From CAYYNP01 sp964472545 (GTDB lineage: Bacteria; Planctomycetota; Planctomycetia; Pirellulales; Thermoguttaceae), in the NCBI GenBank assembly GCA_964472545.1, contig CAYYNP010000031.1, positions 1 through 52,378 on the forward strand: a stretch of DNA of 52,378 bases. Reading direction: 5' to 3'. A model generated the notes under the pieces. It had not been told where the DNA came from. It was given only the letters and a program-made list of their open reading frames with translations, and ran no database searches. The translations under genes were made by a program, and so were the position numbers. Below are positions 9,001 through 17,784 of the stretch, piece after piece. Within the stretch, counting starts at the first letter, position 1. Each line of letters opens with the position of its first letter.

Positions 9001-12000
9001 ACGAGCCGGTCGTGCCGCGATCGGGCGAGAGTGTCGTGGTTTCCGTACAGGCAGAGGCGCCGGACAGGGTCGACGCAATGACACTTCGCTACCGAGTCGA
9101 CGGAGGCACCTGGCGCAGCGTACCCATGACGCGGGCGTCGGAGATCGACTACAAGGCCACGATTCCCGGCCAATCGACCGGCCGAATCGTGCAGTTCTAC
9201 GTCGAGGGGCGCGATGATGCCGGCGTAACGTCGGCGTTCCCCGCCGCCGGAGCCGACTCGCGGGCATTGTACAAGGTCTACGACGGCCAGCAAACCTCGC
9301 TGGACGTGCACCAATTCCGCATCATCATGACATCGGCCGATGCCAACCGGCTGCACACCGAAACCAACGTGATGAGCAACGGGCGGATCGGGGCCACGGT
9401 CGTCTTTGATGAGGGCGAAGTCTTCTACGACGTGGGCGTGAAGCTCAAGGGCAGCCAGCGCGGGCGAAATCGCGACGTCCGCGTGGGGTTCAACGTCCGC
9501 TTCGACCCCATGCAGCCGTTCTTCGGCACCCACGAAACGGTGGCCATCGACCGCAGCGGGGCCGGCGATCAGTACAGCCAGAAGGAGATCCTCGTCAAAC
9601 ACACCATTGCCGCGGCCGGCGGGCTGCCGTCGATGTACGACGACCTGATCCACGTGATCACGCCGCGGACCACGCACACCGGCTCCGCGATGATGCAGAT
9701 GTCGCGCTACAACGACGTCTTCCTCGACGGCCAATTCGCCGGCGGCAGCCAGGGGACGCTGTTCGAATACGAGTTGATCTACTACCCCACCACGACCAGC
9801 GGCGGCGTCGAAGGACTGAAACGCCCCAACCCGGACTCGGTGATGGGCGTGCCGCTGTCGAGCCGCGGCACCGACAAGGAAGCTTATCGCTGGAATTTCT
9901 TGATCAAGAACAATCGTGGCGCCGACGACTACAGCGGGTTGATCGCCGCACTCTCGGCGATCGGGACGTCGGCCAATGCAGAATTCCACCGCCAGACGGG
10001 CGAACTGCTCGACGTCGACCAGTGGCTGCGCTCGTTTGCGGCCCAGTCGCTGTGGGGCGTCGGCGACAACTACACCACCGGCGCACAACACAACGGGATG
10101 TTCTACACCCGCCCCAGCGACGGCAAGACGCTCTTTTTTCCCTGGGACATGGACTTCACCGCCTCGGCCGGTGCCACGTCGGGTCTGGCCCGAAACGGCG
10201 ACTTGAACAAGCTGCTCACGCTGCCGGCCAATCGCCGGGCGTATTACGGCCACGTACACGATATCGTCAACACCACGTTCAACCGCGAGTACCTCGACCC
10301 GTGGATCGCCCACTACAGCGCGTTCCTGCCGCGCGAGAACCTCAGCGGCTTTGCGGGCTACGTGGGCACGCGATCGAACTATGCGCTGAATACGATTCGC
10401 TCGGGCATCCCGCCGACGCCCTTTGCAATCACCACCAACGGCGGTGCGCCTCTGTCGGTCGACGACGTTGCCGTAACGATCCAGGGCCAAGGCTGGGTCG
10501 ACGTCCGCGAGATCTACCTCGGCGACGGCCAGCGCCCGCTTCAGGTCGAATGGCCGGCCACCAATCGCTGGCAGGTGACCGTGCCGCTGATGCCGGGGGA
10601 GAACGCGTTGGAGTTCAGCGCCGTCGATTTCAGCGGCAACCCGTTGACCGCCGACACAATCACCGTCACAAGCACGGCGCTGGAGCGGCCGCTGCAAGCA
10701 TTCTTGCGGCTGAGCGAGTTGAACTACGACCCGGCCGACCCCACGCCGGAGGAGGAGGAATTGGGATACGGTGACGAGGATTTCGAGTTCATCGAGCTCG
10801 TCAACATCAACACCGACGATGCCGCGCTCGATCTGGCCGGGGCCGCGTTCGTCGACGGGATTACCTTCACGTTCGACGAAAAAACGACGTTGGCCCCCGG
10901 TGCCTACGCGGTGCTGGTTCGCAATCCGGACGCCTTCGCCGCCCGATACGGCGCCGCGATCGAACCGGCGGGCACCTATACCGGCAAGCTGAGAAACGAG
11001 GGCGAGCAACTGAGGCTGGTCGACGCGGCCGGGGCCGACGTGTTCAACTTCACCTACAACGACACCAATCCCTGGCCGGGACGCGCCGCGGGCAAGGGCG
11101 CCGCGCTGGAGTCGATCGATCCGGCGGTGACGAATCCGGCCGACTATGGGTTGTCCACCGCGTGGCAGTCGAGCTTCCGCTACGGCGGAACGCCCGGCCA
11201 GCCGTCGGCCCCTTCCTCGGGCGTGGTGATCAATGAGGTGCTCACGCACACCGACGTGCCGCTGGTCGACGCGATCGAGTTGCACAACGTAACCGACGCG
11301 CCGATCGACGTCGGTGGCTGGTTCCTCAGCGACGACTGGGGCTGGCAGCACGTGGCCGACAACGGCGACTACCGCAAGTTCCGCATGCCCGACGGCACCG
11401 TGATTCCGGCCGGTGGATACGCCGTGATCTACGAAGGCCACTACGTCGGCGAAGAACTGGTGGTCGATCAGGTCAGGGAATTCGGCGGGACCGGGCCAAG
11501 AGATTTCGCCCTAAGCAGCGCCGAAGGCGATCACGTCTGGCTGATGGAGACCGACCGGCACGGCGACCTGCTGCGGTTTGGCGATCACGTGCAGTTTCCG
11601 GCCGCCGTAAACGGCGAGTCGTTCGGCCGCATGGACGCCGATCCGGGCCGGCTGGCTCCGATGCAAGAGCGGACCCTCGGCGGCGAGAACTCCCCGCCGC
11701 GGATCGGGCCGATCGTAATCAGCGAAATCATGTATCATCCCGCGCCGGAAGCCCCGCAGTCGGTCGAGTTCGTCGAACTCTACAACCCGACGTCCGAATT
11801 CGTGCCGTTGTTCGACCTGCGGCATCCTCTGAACACTTGGCAGTTCGCCGGGCTCGACTTCCGGTTTCCGCCCCAGGAGGAGATCCCACCCGGCGGCGTA
11901 GCGCTGGTGGTGGCCGGCGACCCGGAGACGTTTCGCAGCATCGAACAGGTGCCGCGGGAGGTGCCGATCTACGGGCCGTATCGGGGCGTGTTGGACGGGG

Positions 12001-12866
12001 CCGGTGAGCGGCTGGCGTTGTTGATGCCCGACGAGCCAACGGCCGACGACCCGCCGCTGCTGCCGTACGTATTGGTCGACGAAGTCAACTATCGGCCGAC
12101 GGCGCCCTGGCCCGTGGAGGCCGACGGCACGGGACCGTCGTTGCAGCGCACGGCTGCCGACGCCTGGGGCAACGAGCCCGCAAGCTGGCAGGCTGCCGCG
12201 CCGACGCCCGGCGTGATCGACTTCTCCGTCGGCACAGAAATCGTTGGCCGGCACATCTTCTACAACAACTCGTCGTTCGACGGCAACGACCCGAATCCCA
12301 CGTCGGCCGATGATTCGGCGATTGCTCCGGACAAGGCGGCGCTGCTGCCGGGCGAAAAGGCGACCTTCGCCAACTACACCAGCTTCGGCGCCGGCATCAC
12401 CGGAATCATGATCGACGTGGCCGGCACGGGCGGGAAGATCAACTCCGACGCCTTTCGGTTCCACGTGGGCAACACCTTCGAGCCGGCCGGCGCGTCGGTG
12501 CTGGCCGGCGCCGGCGTCGGTGGTTCCGATCGGATCACGTTCATTTGGCCCGACAACACGCTGCGCAACACCTGGCTGCAGGTGACCGTACTGGCCGATG
12601 TCTTGGGCTTGGCGACCGACGACGTCTTCTATTTCGGCAACGCCGTGGCCGAGGCGGGCAACTCCCCGGCCGACACGCGGGTTACTTCCACCGATCTGCT
12701 GTTGGCCCGGAACAATCCCCGCAACTTCCTCGACCCGGCCGAGATCAACTTCGCCTACGACTACAACCGCGACCAGCGCGTCAACGCCACCGACGTGCTG
12801 TTTGCGAGAAACAACGTGAACAGCTTCCTCACGGAACTGAAGCTGATCGAGGCCCCCGAGGGATAG
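6033..12866 (+). CDS. Giant LEPR-XLL surface protein with lamin-tail and CotH kinase domains
   Basis: A 2,277-aa exported protein. I start it at the ATG at 6033, preceded by GGGAG at 7 bases; an in-frame ATG at 6003 is less likely. Residues 10-20 carry MEPLEPRRVLDS, the LEPR-XLL leader motif of planctomycete giant exoproteins. Lamin-tail-like modules, recognised by openings such as VVFNEIMYNP, IVINEIMYH, RLSELNYDP, VVINEVLTH and IVISEIMYHP, begin near residues 23, 652, 1558, 1731 and 1895, with weaker ones near 231 and 527. A CotH-type spore-coat kinase domain spans about 1090-1400 and includes VGVKLKGSQRG and the metal-binding FFPWDMDF near 1367. Residues about 2215-2265 hold a dockerin-like pair (STDLLLARNN, ATDVLFARNN with DYNRDQ). 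The probable role is cell-surface adhesion or modification; the kinase target is unknown. Confidence 0.85.
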   Translation: MKDASQRQLRMEPLEPRRVLDSAVVFNEIMYNPAGQTDDLLEWVELHNQLGVDVDVSGWTLSGGVDYAFAAGTVVPGDGLLVVAQSPDDLHAVTGYENALGPFVGRLSNEGERLRLRDGNGRVMSQVDYRDGGEWPVAPDGSGVSLAKRDPYGASEATENWAAASQVGGTPGQHNFPEELQPIGTIAAVRADAIWRYDASGADLQTSWRDPNFDDAEWDSNEGFAPPVLVTEIDTSAIDALEIQNVASGEVDTSGWFVMVNQARTGVTGVNTLTWALPDSMASGEVLFRHDDPVISENYWGDDIFWRTSSVGWVMIVDAAGNTVDALIWGYGEGDVAALDGLKIGEVTVNAAGAWNGVPATPPGSNESLQRRGASDNDDATDWDGRLAKSLGVSNDGLTVPFPGNGLRLPQGPTTHYFRSEFDFAHAPNLTELSLDFTIDDGAIFYLNGHEIHRHNMRGGVVQYDTLATNELDVPVTIRDVPVPIDHLVQGRNVLAAELHQARPGDDDAVFGAELKATLWPPDPRGEGFNLALNEVAGGGETPFWVEVTNHGLTVIDLDGYVLANSAGGEYRFPSGPILHGQFVSVDESELGFTAVDGDKLYLSTPDRVAVVDAVRVQQRARGRRTNGTDDWFYIDVATPNMPNRFALHDEIVINEIMYHAYPGRVEGEPFAESPEEWIELFNRSDDPIGLDGWRFDGAIDFEFPADTTLGPGEYLVVANDAAAMAAQYPGVDVLGNFDRALGNNGDHILLLDAAGNPADEVRYYDSGRWAEYADGGGASLELRDPNADNAKPEAWAASDETGQTAWQTVTYRGPATNLVGPTRYNELVLGLLDAGEILLDDIRVIEDPDGTARQLIQNGTFEGDVLGSPANKWRIIGTHEESGVIVDPDDPNNQVLRLVATGPTGHMHDHAGTTLKSGNSFVTIDTRKVYEISFRARWVAGSNQLNSRLYFNRLGRTTLLDVPEAAGTPGAVNSTSQPNIGPTYAELRHEPVVPRSGESVVVSVQAEAPDRVDAMTLRYRVDGGTWRSVPMTRASEIDYKATIPGQSTGRIVQFYVEGRDDAGVTSAFPAAGADSRALYKVYDGQQTSLDVHQFRIIMTSADANRLHTETNVMSNGRIGATVVFDEGEVFYDVGVKLKGSQRGRNRDVRVGFNVRFDPMQPFFGTHETVAIDRSGAGDQYSQKEILVKHTIAAAGGLPSMYDDLIHVITPRTTHTGSAMMQMSRYNDVFLDGQFAGGSQGTLFEYELIYYPTTTSGGVEGLKRPNPDSVMGVPLSSRGTDKEAYRWNFLIKNNRGADDYSGLIAALSAIGTSANAEFHRQTGELLDVDQWLRSFAAQSLWGVGDNYTTGAQHNGMFYTRPSDGKTLFFPWDMDFTASAGATSGLARNGDLNKLLTLPANRRAYYGHVHDIVNTTFNREYLDPWIAHYSAFLPRENLSGFAGYVGTRSNYALNTIRSGIPPTPFAITTNGGAPLSVDDVAVTIQGQGWVDVREIYLGDGQRPLQVEWPATNRWQVTVPLMPGENALEFSAVDFSGNPLTADTITVTSTALERPLQAFLRLSELNYDPADPTPEEEELGYGDEDFEFIELVNINTDDAALDLAGAAFVDGITFTFDEKTTLAPGAYAVLVRNPDAFAARYGAAIEPAGTYTGKLRNEGEQLRLVDAAGADVFNFTYNDTNPWPGRAAGKGAALESIDPAVTNPADYGLSTAWQSSFRYGGTPGQPSAPSSGVVINEVLTHTDVPLVDAIELHNVTDAPIDVGGWFLSDDWGWQHVADNGDYRKFRMPDGTVIPAGGYAVIYEGHYVGEELVVDQVREFGGTGPRDFALSSAEGDHVWLMETDRHGDLLRFGDHVQFPAAVNGESFGRMDADPGRLAPMQERTLGGENSPPRIGPIVISEIMYHPAPEAPQSVEFVELYNPTSEFVPLFDLRHPLNTWQFAGLDFRFPPQEEIPPGGVALVVAGDPETFRSIEQVPREVPIYGPYRGVLDGAGERLALLMPDEPTADDPPLLPYVLVDEVNYRPTAPWPVEADGTGPSLQRTAADAWGNEPASWQAAAPTPGVIDFSVGTEIVGRHIFYNNSSFDGNDPNPTSADDSAIAPDKAALLPGEKATFANYTSFGAGITGIMIDVAGTGGKINSDAFRFHVGNTFEPAGASVLAGAGVGGSDRITFIWPDNTLRNTWLQVTVLADVLGLATDDVFYFGNAVAEAGNSPADTRVTSTDLLLARNNPRNFLDPAEINFAYDYNRDQRVNATDVLFARNNVNSFLTELKLIEAPEG

Positions 12867-12932
12867 TAGCGACCACCTTCGGCCCGACGAAGCCTCGCTC
12901 GGCCAGGGGATGCGAGGATGGTCGAAACAGGT

Positions 12933-12938
12933 TACAAT
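12933..12938 (+). promoter_or_regulatory. Possible -10 element for the PEP-CTERM protein gene
   Basis: TACAAT occurs in the 233-base gap between the two giant genes, which would give a leader of about 155 bases. The -35 region is poor (GATGCGA at about the right distance). This is a weak call. Confidence 0.3.
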
Positions 12939-13099
12939 GGAAGGGTATGGTGCCCGTTGCACGACGGGATCGTCCCGAAATTGTGGCGTCTCGGGTGACG
13001 GTCTTCGCGGCACCGTACACAGGAACAGTAACGCCGGGATCCCCCGGCAGACCCAATCGACGGCTCCCTACGCTGGGCTCTTTCTTGGAGGTCGATCTG

Positions 13100-16000
13100 A
13101 TGAGGCGTTTTCTTTCGGTCGTGGTATGCACGGCGGTCTGCGCAGCGGCGGGCGTTTCGCGGCTGCCGGCAGCTCCGGTCACGTTGGTCGACCTCGGTTC
13201 GACGTGGCACTTTCTCGACGACGGCTCCGATCAAGGCACGCTATGGCGCGGCGAAGCGTTCGACCACGTGGGGCTCGGCTGGGACTCCGGGCCCGCCCCG
13301 TTGGGATACGGCACGCTGGGGACCGCCGGAAACGAAACCCCGATCGCCACGACCGTTGACTATGGCGGCACGGCCGGCACCAAGTTTGTCACGACCTACT
13401 TTCGCCAGTCGTTCGAAGTCGACGCGGCCGAGCTGGCGGGCTTCACGCAATACACACTGAGTCTGATGCGCGACGACGCCGCGGTCGTTTACCTCAACGG
13501 CCAGGAGGTCTTTCGCGACGCCGGGCTGATCGCCGACGCCGGCTTCGACGACCTCTCGAGCATCACCGCCAGCGGTGCCGCAGAGAACGCGTTTTCCGAT
13601 CAGACTTTCCTGGCCGGCTCGCTGTTGCACGAAGGGACCAACGTGATTGCCGTCGAACTGCACCAGGCCACCCGAGGCAGCAGCGATCTGGGAATCGACT
13701 TGTCGTTGGTCGCGCTCGACGACCCGATCGGATTCGGCGACGTCAGCCCGAACATCGTCACCGGCTTCGAGGAAGCGGCCGCGGGTGCCACGTCGTTCTC
13801 TCGCGACGCCGGCCATACCGAACTCGCCTGGACGATGACCGGTGGACCGGGAAGCTTCGCCGCGGTCGACGACGCCTTCACCGATCCCGGCGACCCTACC
13901 AACCTGCACCAATTCCACGTCAACGCAGCCGATATTGAAATCACCAGCGAGCAGATCGACGTCCGCGACTACGTCGACGTGCAAGTGGCCGCCGACGTGC
14001 GGGCGTGGTTCGACAGCGGCGACTTCGAGGACGCCGATCACATCAAACTCAGCATATTGGCCAGCAACGACGGCTTCAACTTCACCGAGCTCGTCTGGCT
14101 CGACGCTTCCGGCGCCGAAGCCAATGCGCTTGACCTGGGCACCGAAGCCTTCTCCACGTTCATTTCGCCCGTGGGGCTGGTGCCCGACGACACGGCGAGC
14201 ATCCGCGTGATGCTCAGCACCGTCATCAATTCCGCCAACGAACACGCCGCCTTCGACAACGTTCGCGTGGCGGGCATCGTGCTTTCGGAGTTGGCGTGGG
14301 ACGGTTCGGACGCCGCCTGGGGCGAGATCACCGGACCGCCGGACGCGTCGCATTGGCTCGGCGGCGACCCGGACACCGTGGCCGACGGCTCGACCGCCGC
14401 CGCGATCGACGGCGGCGCCGTCACGGTAGCCGTCGACGCCGAAGCCTATCGTTTGACGGTAAGCGGCGGAAGCCTCTCGATCGACGCCGCGCAGTCGCTG
14501 GCCGTGAAGCACGAGGCGACCTTCGACATGGGGACGACGTTGACCCTCGGCAGTGACGCCACGCTAGACGCCACCGGCACGCTGATCGTCGGCGGTGAGG
14601 CGACGCTGGGCGTTGGGGCCACGCTCGGTGCCGGCGGGGGTAGTATCGAGCAATTGACGATTGCCTCAGACGCCGTGATCGCGACGTCGGCGGAACTGGT
14701 CATCAACGACCTGGCCGCGACGGCCGGCGGGACATTGACAAAGCTGGGCGGCGGAACGCTCGTTCTCGACAACTCGCAGCCCGTCGTCGGCGTCGTAGCG
14801 GCTGACGATACCACCTTCCGTGTCGAGGAGGGGATGCTCAAGTCGAAAGGCACCGACCCGCTGGGCGGCTCCCGTGCCGTGATCCTCGCCGGTGGACGTC
14901 TCCTCCTGGAACACGACGCGGCTTTGCAGCTCGACGACACGGCGGTTGCGGTGATCGACGATTCCCGGCTGGAAGTGCTCTGCGACGACGCGGTCTCGTT
15001 CGGCCACCTCACGATTAGCCAGGGCGAACTGACGACCAGCGGCACGGCCGAAAGCCTGCGGTTTGCCGCCGCGGCTATCGATCCGGCCCAGGACGTGACC
15101 GAGGTTGAGCTAAGGACGCTGATCGACACACGGCTTGGCGTCCTCGACGCGGACTCGGCCGGCGTAACGATCACCAAGAGCGGCGCGGCCGACCTGATAC
15201 TCGAGGGCGAGAATAGGGGGGTGCAGCACACAACGTTCGCCGTGCGGCAGGGACGCCTGATAGCGCTGCTGGGTGCCGACACGTTCGACGTGGCCGACGT
15301 GTCGCTGAGCGGTGGTGAGGTCGTGCTTTCGGCCATGGTGGGCGCCGTCTCGCCGGTGACGTACCACAACCACTTCCGCGTAGATGAGGACTCCGATCTT
15401 ACCGCCGGTTCGGCCGGCGGCGGCACCGCCGATCCAACGACCGTGATCCTCGGCGGCGGCACCCGTGGGCTGGCGCTGTCAAACGGCACGCTTTCGCTTC
15501 GTGCCACCGACGGCTACCGCTTGCAGCTTGCGGGGCCGGTGAGTGGTCCCGGAGCGCTGGAGTTCGTCGAAGGCGACGTGGAGGTCGACCAGCCGCTGGC
15601 CGTGGGAACGTTGATCCTCTCCGGCGGCAATCTGGTGCGGACCGGCGCGGGCACGCCTGCGGGCGACGTCGCCGTGCAAAGCCGCCTGACGCTCAACGGC
15701 GGCTCGCTCGACATGAGCGGTTCCACGCTACACACCACGCCGGCAACCGACGTGAGCGTCGCCGCCGGCGACACGTTGACCGTCGAGAATCAGAACCTCG
15801 TGCTGCACTCCCTCGACCTGACCGGCACGCTGGTGCGCAAGGGGCCGCCGGGCGATCTGCTGGTCGGCGGCAACTTGACGTTGACCTCGACGCTCGACAT
15901 GACCGGGGCCGTGCTGTTGACCGATCCGGCCGCCACCGACGTAACCGTCGGCGGCGGCGGGGAGTTGACCGTCGATCACCTCTTGGCCGCCAACACACTG

Positions 16001-17524
16001 AACCTGGCCGGCACGGCGAATCTCCGCGGGGCCTATCTCGGCGGCGTGGACGTCGGCGACGGCGGGCTGCTGAACACGTCGGCCGACGTGACGGCCGATA
16101 CCGTGAACGTCACCGGCGGCGAGGTTCGACTGGGCGACGGCGCCGATGTGATCGCAGCCGACGTCAACGTCTCCGGCGGCACGGTCGACGCGTCGACCGG
16201 CCGCGTGATGGCTACCGGTCAGATGGTGCTGGGCACCACGACGTTGGCAGTCGACAGCGGGTCGTTTGCTGCCGCCGGGCCGGACCTGCTCGATCTGACC
16301 AACACGCGTCTCGAAGCAATCGCCGTCGGCACGGCGCATGCCACGATCACCTCGCCGGACGCCGCCGTTACGCTGGGCGGCGTGACGGCCGGGCGCGGCG
16401 TGCAAACGCTGACGTTTGCCAACGAGGCCCCGCCTGCGGCAACCGCCTTCAGCGTCGACGGCCTTTCGGCCAACGGTGCGACGGTGAACGCCGAGGACCT
16501 GGCCGTTCGCGGAACGCTCACTCCTGGCGGTGCCGAGGCCGGTACGATGCGGCTTGAGGGCAACGTGGAACTAACCGAGACGGCCGTCTATGCGTGCGAC
16601 CTCGACGGCACGGCCCACGATTCGGTCGTGGTTGCCTCTGGAGAGTTGTTCCTCGGCGGCACGCTGCAGGTCCACGCGCTCGGCGTCGAGACTTCACAAC
16701 TCGGCGCCACGACCCGTACCATCATCGACACCGACGGCGGCACGATCGCCGGTGTGTTCGATCACGTGCCGGACGTGCACGTGCCTTCGGCCGGCGCGGC
16801 CGGTCATCTGGGCTTGGGCGTGTTCCACCGTGGTGTCAACTACGTCGGTGCCAACGTGCCCGGCGAAGACCCCGCAACCGCCGTTGCCGTCGACCTGTTC
16901 GTTGCCGGCGGCGGCGACAGCAACGGCGACGTCAACGTCGATGGCCAAGACATCACCAGCCTGATCAATCACTTCAACAAACCGGGCGATCCGGTGGATC
17001 GCAGTTGGACCGAGTCCGATACGGCCGGCGGACCGACCGGCCGCGGCGACGGTCGCGTCGACGGCCAGGACATTACAGATCTGATCTCCAACTTCACCGG
17101 CGACGGCGGCCCCGCGGACGAAGGGACCGCCTCGGCCTCCTACAACCCGGCCACCGGTGAATTCACGGTCGCCGTCGAGAACGTGATGAGCTGGAACCTC
17201 GTCAGCGACGGCCACTTCAACGGCACCGGTCTGACCGACGCGGGCAGCGTGTTATCGTCCGGCCCGGGGCTCGTTTCGGCCAACGCGAACACGGTAGGCG
17301 AGGGCCGCTTCGACGGGGCCATCTCGCGCGAGACGACCCTGCTGGGACCGCTCACCGCCGCCGGCACCGACTCCGACCGATTTGTGCTGCAATACGTCAC
17401 CTCCTACGGCGCCCCGCCGCAGATCGGCGCCATCCGCGTGGTCCCCGAGCCCGGCATGATGATCCTACTGCTCGTTGGCGTCGGTTGTCTCGTGCCCCTC
17501 CGTAGGTGGGCCTGCCGGAGCTAG
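13100..17524 (+). CDS. Large exported beta-repeat protein with dockerin-like repeats and PEP-CTERM tail
   Basis: A 1,474-aa protein. The ATG at 13100 has TTGGAGG 9 bases upstream and begins a clear signal peptide (MRRFLSVVVCTAVCAAAGVS...LPAAP); the frame is open further upstream only as a shadow of the previous gene. Residues about 30-215 match a beta-sandwich module seen in many planctomycete exoproteins (LVDLGSTWHFLDDG, VYLNGQEVF). From about 430 to 1240 run glycine- and alanine-rich beta-strand repeats of the autotransporter-associated type (GGTLTKLGGGTLVLDN). A dockerin-like pair (DVNVDGQDITSLINHF, DGRVDGQDITDLISNF) lies at about 1275-1335. The C-terminus has VPEPGMMILLLVGVGCLV followed by RRW, a PEP-CTERM sorting signal for exosortase/archaeosortase-type processing. 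No exosortase gene is in the window. Confidence 0.85.
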   Translation: MRRFLSVVVCTAVCAAAGVSRLPAAPVTLVDLGSTWHFLDDGSDQGTLWRGEAFDHVGLGWDSGPAPLGYGTLGTAGNETPIATTVDYGGTAGTKFVTTYFRQSFEVDAAELAGFTQYTLSLMRDDAAVVYLNGQEVFRDAGLIADAGFDDLSSITASGAAENAFSDQTFLAGSLLHEGTNVIAVELHQATRGSSDLGIDLSLVALDDPIGFGDVSPNIVTGFEEAAAGATSFSRDAGHTELAWTMTGGPGSFAAVDDAFTDPGDPTNLHQFHVNAADIEITSEQIDVRDYVDVQVAADVRAWFDSGDFEDADHIKLSILASNDGFNFTELVWLDASGAEANALDLGTEAFSTFISPVGLVPDDTASIRVMLSTVINSANEHAAFDNVRVAGIVLSELAWDGSDAAWGEITGPPDASHWLGGDPDTVADGSTAAAIDGGAVTVAVDAEAYRLTVSGGSLSIDAAQSLAVKHEATFDMGTTLTLGSDATLDATGTLIVGGEATLGVGATLGAGGGSIEQLTIASDAVIATSAELVINDLAATAGGTLTKLGGGTLVLDNSQPVVGVVAADDTTFRVEEGMLKSKGTDPLGGSRAVILAGGRLLLEHDAALQLDDTAVAVIDDSRLEVLCDDAVSFGHLTISQGELTTSGTAESLRFAAAAIDPAQDVTEVELRTLIDTRLGVLDADSAGVTITKSGAADLILEGENRGVQHTTFAVRQGRLIALLGADTFDVADVSLSGGEVVLSAMVGAVSPVTYHNHFRVDEDSDLTAGSAGGGTADPTTVILGGGTRGLALSNGTLSLRATDGYRLQLAGPVSGPGALEFVEGDVEVDQPLAVGTLILSGGNLVRTGAGTPAGDVAVQSRLTLNGGSLDMSGSTLHTTPATDVSVAAGDTLTVENQNLVLHSLDLTGTLVRKGPPGDLLVGGNLTLTSTLDMTGAVLLTDPAATDVTVGGGGELTVDHLLAANTLNLAGTANLRGAYLGGVDVGDGGLLNTSADVTADTVNVTGGEVRLGDGADVIAADVNVSGGTVDASTGRVMATGQMVLGTTTLAVDSGSFAAAGPDLLDLTNTRLEAIAVGTAHATITSPDAAVTLGGVTAGRGVQTLTFANEAPPAATAFSVDGLSANGATVNAEDLAVRGTLTPGGAEAGTMRLEGNVELTETAVYACDLDGTAHDSVVVASGELFLGGTLQVHALGVETSQLGATTRTIIDTDGGTIAGVFDHVPDVHVPSAGAAGHLGLGVFHRGVNYVGANVPGEDPATAVAVDLFVAGGGDSNGDVNVDGQDITSLINHFNKPGDPVDRSWTESDTAGGPTGRGDGRVDGQDITDLISNFTGDGGPADEGTASASYNPATGEFTVAVENVMSWNLVSDGHFNGTGLTDAGSVLSSGPGLVSANANTVGEGRFDGAISRETTLLGPLTAAGTDSDRFVLQYVTSYGAPPQIGAIRVVPEPGMMILLLVGVGCLVPLRRWACRS

Positions 17525-17661
17525 CGACTGCGACCTGCTGCGTTGATCCCAGGTGGGCAATATCGCAGGAAATCTCGTTCCGTAACGAACAACGCTCGAG
17601 TTTTGCGTGTCATGGCCCTTATCGCGGCCCAGGTCGGGAGGCTTCAACGGGCACGACCCTG

Positions 17662-17689
17662 TTGACGCCCGATCGGCCACAAGTATATT
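17662..17689 (+). promoter_or_regulatory. Promoter of the arginine operon
   Basis: TTGACG (17662-17667), a 16-base spacer and TATATT (17684-17689) make a good sigma-70-like promoter. Transcription would start near 17696, giving a leader of about 90 bases before the TTG start of argB. Confidence 0.7.
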
Positions 17690-17698
17690 ACAAGGTTT

Positions 17699-17730
17699 CC
17701 CCCCGCTGGTGGTCCTGGCTGGGGGGTGTT
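17699..17730 (+). promoter_or_regulatory. C6/G6 stem-loop in the argB leader
   Basis: Six C (17699-17704) face six G (17721-17726) across a 16-base loop, followed by TGTTCTTTT. In the untranslated leader of an arginine operon this could be an attenuator or a processing site. No ARG-box-like operator was recognised, and the T-tract is interrupted. Confidence 0.35.
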
Positions 17731-17784
17731 CTTTTGGTGATGGGGAAAACGCCATTCGCGGGCCTTCTTGTCCGGAGGTTGTCG

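Noticed and set aside
8547..11441. 964-codon minus-strand open frame inside the CotH/lamin-tail gene
   Set aside because: Pure antisense shadow; the plus strand shows lamin-tail and CotH motifs throughout.
12545..13099. Upstream extension of the PEP-CTERM protein frame by 185 codons
   Set aside because: It overlaps the previous gene in another frame, and the signal peptide with a GGAGG site starts at 13100.
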